From the NCBI RefSeq assembly GCF_024166365.1, contig NC_064841.1, forward strand, positions 30,992,001 to 31,056,000: a stretch of DNA of 64,000 bases. Direction: 5' to 3'. How positions within the stretch are numbered: the first letter of the stretch is position 1; each line of letters begins with the position of its first letter. Made by a program: the position numbers and the translations under genes. Below the pieces are notes generated by a model, which did no database searches, was not told where the DNA came from, and saw only the letters and a list, made by a program, of their open reading frames with translations. Shown here piece after piece: positions 57,960-64,000 of this stretch. Origin of the DNA: Elephas maximus indicus (taxonomy: Eukaryota > Chordata > Mammalia > Proboscidea > Elephantidae).

Positions 57960-58640
57960 AGGAGAAATACAATGTGTGAAGTTAGTGAGTTCAGGGGGAC
58001 ATATAAAATCACCAGGACCCTGTGAAGAAACAGAAAAATAAGGAGAGGAGAGCTTCTTACAAAAGTGAGAGTTTGACCTAAGAGAATTAGGGTTTTGGTA
58101 AGGGCAAAACCATACATGCATGATTCCTGGTTAACACTGGTTAAAATCACATAAAAATGAAGTAGATCAACCTCGGAGGTCTAATCACAAGTTCTAGCTA
58201 GCTCTACCTGGGGGAAAAGGTCTGAGGTAGAGTTTGGGAAGGGTTCGTGCTGAGACAAAAATGAGGTAAAAAGGAAAAGAAGTTGGAGTATGTATAAAGG
58301 GGTTACGTTGAGCCTGCATGTTTTAGCTCTTCTTAAGAATACCGAGGATTTGTTTTGCGACGGACTTGGGTCAAAGCCAGTGAAGATAATAAACCATCCC
58401 ATGTCATGTCTACTTTGTCATCATGATTGGCATTGCTGCCAGGAATGAATCCTAGGTTAGAAAATGGTGATCCTCCTGGTGACTGTGTGAAGTGACTTGG
58501 GATTGTGACATTTGTGACAGCTGCTGCTTAGATAGTGCTCCTTGCTCCTTGCTGTTGCCCAGGAGGGCTGGGCCACCTAGAGGTAGTGGAAATAGAACAG
58601 GAAGTCAACAGTATGTTTTATTGCAATGAACTTAGCCACT
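57960..58640. other. Intergenic stretch, no gene seen
   Basis: No recognised gene or repeat. Confidence 0.4.
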
Positions 58641-58790
58641 CTCCTATACAAGGACATTTACGTTACTTTCAATCTTTTGCTAGTTCAGACAATGCTGCAG
58701 TGAACCCTGTACATTAATATATCTCTCTGCATGGGTATATGAGTGTTCCTGAGAGTAACTTCCTAAAACTAAAATGTATTTTGCTCCTTC
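58640..58790 (-). repeat. L1-like fragment
   Basis: GGACATTTACGTTACTTTCA and ACAATGCTGCAGTGAACCC are antisense old L1 words. Confidence 0.5.
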
Positions 58791-59275
58791 CCCCAATTTT
58801 TTTTTTACCATGTCAACTTTGCTATTATTTCCCTTAATTTCTCAATATTTTAATACTTTTTTTTAAATAATAAAACTATGTATCAGTATCCTTTGGCAGT
58901 AGTACAAAGCCCAGCTCAAAATTATTTTAAAAAATAGAAATGTTATTATCTTACATAAGAAGTTGCAAAGTACGATGACTTCAGGATTGACTGAAGTCAA
59001 GGACAAGTCAACATAGTCAAGGACAGGGTTCTCTCTATCTTTCTCAATATGTTGGCTGACTTCAGGCTAGCTCACCTCATGGCGGCAAAGTGGGCTTTGT
59101 CCTGACAAGACATCTCTGGGGGATAATAGATGGACTCTCCTTTCTGGTTCTTTTTCAGAGTGAGGAAATTCTTCCCAGTTACTTCCAGCGGACTTCCCCT
59201 CAAATCTCACATGCACATGCCTGGATGAATGAGACCATCATGATGGTTTTAGACCAATCAGGATTCACCATCTAG

Positions 59276-59306
59276 GGCTGGGGCTGCGGCTGGGGCTAGG
59301 GCTAAG
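59276..59306 (+). repeat. Short GGGGCT-type G-rich repeat
   Basis: Five imperfect units of GGGGCT/GCGGCT/AGGGCT with four G-runs of three or more, a potential G-quadruplex. Confidence 0.6.
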
Positions 59307-59419
59307 CCAACCTCCTCTGATGAGAAGGTCTGGGGAGGAAGCAGCCAACATTCTGCAAGGAAAGAGAAAAGGGAGGACCAGATGTTAGGTAGATAGATAA
59401 TAACGACTAACAATCAGGT

Positions 59420-60180
59420 GTGTTATCTCCTTTTTCAGAATAATCTGAAGCTACAGCTATTCTTAACATGCATACAAATTATATTTTTTAAAATCCATTT
59501 TGAACAATACTTTTATCATTATGTAATGGTGGTATATTTGAAGTGCTAACAGCCACTCCAGAGATATATTCAAAGTAATTTCCATTTTAAGGGATTAATA
59601 TAACTAGTGTAGATTTAGGTGGTATTTACATCTACCTTTAAACTGCAAAAATTGTCCACATTCTTTTAAAACCAGGTCACTCAATCTCTGTTATGAGGAT
59701 CATAGCTAAAAGAAAGACCAGATTTGTGTAAGAGAAATCTTGCTTAAAGTTCGTAAATCTTTAACTATGTTCATTCAAAATGGAAACACCATGTTAATCT
59801 GCTTGTATGGCCTGCAAGATTATTGGCCAACTCATATTTTAAAATACTAATTTGGCTTTGAAGATTTATGCACACCCTTTTGGAGTAGACAAGTGCTGCA
59901 CATTAATTAAAGTGGATTTAAGGACAGCTTATTGGCTTCATGTAGGTTCAAAAATTTAATGCTGTGTTTCATTATGGCTGCAGGTTCCAATCACTATTCA
60001 TTGCAAACTGCTGCTAAATTTAACCCATTGTGTTGATGTTTTGAGGACATTAGTTACTTAAGATAGAGAGAGACATTGAAGAACTGAAAGTTTAAGGGAG
60101 ACAGCTGAGGTAGCCTGCGTTTGGGAATTTTTCAAAAGCAAGAGTGCTCTCTGAATATGGAAGATGGGATTGATGATTTT
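59420..60180. promoter_or_regulatory. Repeat-poor stretch, candidate conserved non-coding element
   Basis: About 760 bp with no recognised repeat in an otherwise repeat-crowded area. It has homeobox-like TAATTA/ATTAAT words (for example GCACATTAATTAAAGTGG near 59897). Conservation cannot be tested here. Confidence 0.25.
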
Positions 60181-60190
60181 AAAAATAGAT

Positions 60191-60350
60191 TAAAAAACCC
60201 ATTGCCATCGAGTTGCTTCCGACCCATAGCGACCCTATAGGACAGAGTAGAACTGCCCCATAGAGTTTCCAAGGAGCGCCTGGTGGATTCGAACTGCTAA
60301 CCTCATGGTTAGCAGCTGTATCACTTAACCACTACGCCACCAGGGTTTCC
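60191..60350 (-). mobile_element. AfroSINE, minus, near consensus
   Basis: CCCATTGCCATCGAGTTGC tail, GCGACCCTATAGGACAGAG body and reversed head CACCAGGGTTTCC. Flanks TTTAAAAATAGAT and TTTAAAACAGAT are a likely target-site duplication. Confidence 0.92.
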
Positions 60351-60354
60351 TTTA

Positions 60355-61000
60355 AAACAGATAGCTCCACAAATAATTAACAATTGTCCAATTTGGTTAA
60401 ATGTGTTTTTGGACTATCTACCTGCATGGTGAGAATGGACAAGAAGACATCATTTTTCCACTTAAGGAGCCTCACAGTGGGGGGTGGGGAATGACCGTAG
60501 TGGTAGATGGCTTGGTGCCCAAGATAAGTAAATTCATAAGGTAGAATTCCTTATAATGTATAAGCAGTGGAAGAACAAAATCAGTCAGAGAAGGTGAAGA
60601 GGCAAGAACAGGTTTTCATTAAAATCACTGAAAAAATAGGTGAAATGGGATGTTTATGTGAAAAATTAAGACTAACATTTCCTTTCACTAAGTTGTTTTG
60701 TATTAGTGTCTTAAAATATTTAGATGTAAGTAACACAATGAAAGTGAGTGGGCATGGACAGGTTGATGGATGGTATGTTCAGGGTGCTAACAGCCTGGGT
60801 GGGCCAGGGAAGGGGATTCCATCAGAAAACTTGGGGTTGGATTGAACCAACTGAGCTGGTGGATTGCATGTAGGCACTTGTATCAACAAATCTTTTAGTA
60901 ATCTAGATTTACGTGCTGTGTTGCAAAGAAAAAAAAAAAATCAGTATCTCTAGTCCCGTGGTCTGCTCTAAACTCTAGGCTTTTTTCACTGCTGCCTGCT
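60355..61000. other. Intergenic stretch, no gene seen
   Basis: The 92-aa frame at 60567-60845 has no recognised family. An A run lies near 60928-60940. Confidence 0.4.
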
Positions 61001-61006
61001 GTTCCC

Positions 61007-61222
61007 AGGAGACCCTGGGAGGTGCAAATGGTTAAGCTGTGGACTACTAACCAAAAAGTTGCTGGCTCAAATCCACCCAGGGACACCTCAGAAGACGTGC
61101 CTGCTGATCTGCTTCCAAACGGTCACAGTCACAGCCTTGAAAACCCTATAGGGCACAGTTTTACTCTGCACATATGGGGTCACCATGAGTTGGAATTGAG
61201 TCAACAGCAACTAATGGCAACG
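61007..61222 (+). mobile_element. AfroSINE variant with target-site duplication
   Basis: Variant head GAGACCCTGGGAGGTGCAAA and tail GGGTCACCATGAGTTGG. GCTGTTCCC at 60998-61006 and 61223-61231 flanks it. Confidence 0.87.
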
Positions 61223-61935
61223 GCTGTTCCCTTTTCCCTTGGCTTGGCTGGGAATGTATTTATTATTATTACCCCCAACCTTCCCACTCCTCCCCCACCC
61301 CCAACCTGGCCTCCACAGACAGTCAAGAGCTTGCTTGGTGCCAGCATCATATACGCAAGTATCCAAGCCTGAAGCCCCGGTGTCATTCCAGGGTCTGCCC
61401 TGACCCTCACCAAAATCAGCCAATTGTTCCCCTATGTCTTGTACATTACACCTTCTAAATACTAGTAAAACCTTTTCTCTTTAAGAGACATTTGCTATTT
61501 CCACCTGCTTTATTTACTCCCAGTTTTCCTTTAGAGATGCTTCATTCCTGCTCTTGGTTCAGGTGGTTTGGGTGGAGCTCTAGGGGTAGCCATGGAACCC
61601 AGCCTTGTCTGATCAGCATACCCCATTTTCTTTTCCATGGTGATAGGCCAGAGTGATGAGCACATATCCCAAGTTGTTCCAGTGAAATGCAAATTCAGGA
61701 CTTTATTGGAATTGCTAGGGTAGCTGATAGGGTGAGTTTTAAGCCTGGAGCTTCTTACTGGCCATTGCCAAATCAAAAGATGGAGAGAAAAAAAGAGGGA
61801 TATTAAGTGTTGATGACATAATGTGAGCCAGCCATGCCTGAACCTCACCTCTGTACTTTTTGGTTTGAATTGCATTTCTGTCAGAGGCAACTGAAAATGT
61901 TCTGACGAACAATCATTTTTTCCATTCCTACAGTT

Positions 61936-62099
61936 ACGGAAACCCTTGTGGCATAGTGGTTAAGTGCTATGGCTGCTAACCAAGAGGTTGGCAGTTCAAA
62001 TCCGCCAGGCGCTCCTTGGAAACTCTATGGGGCAGTTCTACTCTGTCCTATACGGTCGCTATGAGTCAGAATCGACTCGATGACAGTGGGTTTTTTTGG
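61936..62099 (+). mobile_element. AfroSINE, near consensus, with target-site duplication
   Basis: TACAGTT at 61929-61935 and 62100-62106. The body is close to consensus (CGCTATGAGTCAGAATCGAC). Confidence 0.92.
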
Positions 62100-62106
62100 T
62101 ACAGTT

Positions 62107-62260
62107 TCCCTCTGAGTCCCTCTCCTGAAGCAGTCCTTCCTTTTGTCTACCTGAAAATTCCATTTTTTTTCCTCAAAACTCAGTTCAAGTGTCACTTCCT
62201 CAGTGAAGAGATCCACAACACCTCCCCCAATCCCAGGCTAGATACTCCTGGGTACTCTTG
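62107..62260 (+). repeat. L2 fragment
   Basis: AGTTCAAGTGTCACTTCCTC and AGTGAAGAGATCCACAACAC are L2 3' words. Confidence 0.65.
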
Positions 62261-62264
62261 CAAA

Positions 62265-64000
62265 ATTTATTATGTACAAATCGCACTAGAGCGAAACTGT
62301 CAACGTTCTAAGGCAGACACTGCTTGTTGTTTACCAATCCCCATTCTTTCCTTTTTCTAACAACATTTTCCCTGTTTTGTTTGGAGCAATATACCCAGCT
62401 TAAATACCTCCTCAGAATTGCTTGCAGCTAGGGGCATCCTTGCCCCACAATTCTGGCCAGAAGATACAAATGAAAGTCTGCTAGATATTTCTGGAAGCGA
62501 TTTTGTCTTCCTGATTCATGCAACTTTCTTTCCTCTTCTTTCTTCCTCCTCTTTCCTTCCTGGCAGAAGGCAGGAGGCTTGGAGGTAGAGCCACTAGTTG
62601 GCAGCCTTGAGTGACAAGCTTGCAGAGGCAAGTCAACTGTTAGTAATGGTGGAGCAGAAACTTGGAGTCTGAACTTGGATGACTCTGAATTGTCTACCTC
62701 TGGACCTAATTTTTGGGAGGAAACTGAACCTTATTTAGGTATGCAAACTGTAACTGGGTTTTTTTATTGGATGTAGCTGACTGCCATCTTGGCAGGAGTC
62801 CCACTCAAGACTATAATCTCCCTGAAGATAGAGCCTGGGACCTTATCTCTGAACCCCAGACATACCTAATGCTTGATATATGATAAAGGCTCATCTTAAT
62901 GACAAAAATGGGATTCAAGACTCAAGTCCATTTCAATCCTGAGATTGTATAGTTTCATTATCTAAACCTACTCCTGTGGCTATTCCCATCCCAGTTCTTA
63001 CCCCCCACCAGCCATTCTATCTCATGCTATTAAAGGGAACCCCCAAGCTAGAAAGCAGAGGTTGATCTACACTTCTCTGTAGTACGGGTTGCTGCTGATA
63101 TTACCTTCCTTGTTTAATAAACTTCTAACAATGCATACACATTTGTCTTGTTTCCATTTCATACCTAGGACCTGACTTTTTAACAGGAGATTGAAACTTC
63201 AGATTCCTTTGAATATGTTTTCACTCAGAAAATGCTTAAAATAATAATTCTGACTTAGGAATTCAATATATTAACAGCTGCTAGTATCAGTCATCAAATA
63301 TGGCTCCCAGAGAGGCTGCCCTGGGCCTTAGGTAAAATTCATCACTCTAGATAAAAATGCATTTCCTTAGGCCCCAGGAGACCGATCAGGCTGATGGTGA
63401 TGATTATTGTAATGAGCAGTAATTAATGTTGGCTGAACACTGATTTTAGAATTTCTGAAGTCAAAACAAAATAGTTATTATTATAGCAGGGAAGAGAAGT
63501 TTATTCCATAGGACATGTGTTGTCTAACTACCATTAGCAGTAAAGAAAAATCAACCATGTGCACTGCTCATTCATCAGTAGTATCAAAGAATTCAAAATG
63601 AGCATCTCCCAATGAACTTCCACTTCTGAAAATAGAAGTGATGTTATTACTCAGAAGAAGGCAAAATTCATTATATCTTTTTACTAAACTAAAAGGAAAC
63701 TTAGTGGAAAAAGATAGTCCTTTCTTAAATTAACCAGGGGAAGGCTTTTATGCTATGAGATTAAAAGACCAAAGTACTTAGGTCATCACTGAAGTAACTG
63801 GAGGTCATGGATACCAATACATTAAGCACTGTCACAAAAGGAAGAAGGAAGTTTCCTTAGTTGTTGGCTTCTTGCTAGGTTATAGGAACAGAGAATATAT
63901 GAACCAACATTCTCTGGGTCATGTAGCTAAGTCCACGTAGCCATGTCGTTATTAGAGCTAGAGCTGAAATATCAATTACACTCTTGAATTTTCAAGCCTC
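62265..64000. other. Right end of window, no gene seen
   Basis: Mostly unique AT-rich sequence with a possible L2 scrap near 62815-62900. No exon of MECOM or any other gene is recognised. Confidence 0.4.

Noticed and set aside
60567..60845. 92-aa frame near the right end
   Set aside because: No family resemblance and no transcript signals; likely chance.
1..64000. Search for CRISPR arrays, operons, ribosome binding sites or bacterial mobile elements
   Set aside because: The window is plainly mammalian; the regularly recurring ~150-200 bp units are dispersed SINEs on both strands, not an array.

Overview
This is a mammalian nuclear window, almost certainly from an afrotherian and most likely a proboscidean (African or Asian elephant; manatee or another paenungulate is the alternative). 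The reason is its dominant repeat. More than thirty copies of a tRNA-derived SINE with the AfroSINE layout (head near GGAGCCCTGGTGG, tRNA B box near GTTCGAATCC, tail near GTCGGAATCGACTC) lie on both strands. They sit beside their likely partner, an RTE/BovB-type LINE, and beside L1 3' UTRs that I associate with elephant. Family names come from memory of consensus sequences; no search was run. Gene content: two genes are recognised, both at the left end and on the + strand. The last coding exon of ACTRT3 (actin-related protein T3; 1216-2134) has an intact reading frame, and its first exon lies left of the window. About 4 kb downstream is an intact telomerase RNA gene, TERC (6085-6532, 448 nt), with template, pseudoknot strands, CR4/CR5 with P6.1, box H, box CAB and box ACA. 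A compact promoter (CCAAT box, TATA box and a perfect TCTCGCGAGA palindrome) sits inside a CpG island. The order and orientation ACTRT3 then TERC match human 3q26.2. Layout: 1-6,000 holds ACTRT3 exon 2 and mixed SINE, L1, MIR and L2 debris. 5,980-6,600 is the TERC CpG island. 6,600-64,000 has no supported protein-coding gene and fits the large intergenic interval between TERC and MECOM. It is filled with AfroSINEs, four copies of an MaLR-like solo LTR (about 8.5, 23.9, 53.4 and 56.1 kb), and RTE copies (18.4-20.9 kb minus; 32.9-33.8 kb rearranged; 40.1-43.3 kb plus, near full length; 50.7-51.1 kb internally deleted). L1 pieces, older MIR and L2 copies and several unclassified LTR-like blocks fill much of the rest. 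Between them lie repeat-poor stretches, notably 38.3-39.2 kb and 59.4-60.2 kb, that could hold conserved non-coding elements. How the genes relate: ACTRT3 is a testis actin-related protein and TERC is the RNA template of telomerase; they are neighbours by conserved synteny, with no shared pathway known to me. The points most worth a second look are details of TERC: longer loops in the 5' G-quadruplex, an apparent extra A in the pseudoknot, loss of the human TERP reading frame, and the palindromic promoter element. Several retroposon structures also stand out: two SINE pairs that used the same target site, an inverted SINE composite inside one target-site duplication, rearranged RTE copies and A/T palindromes.
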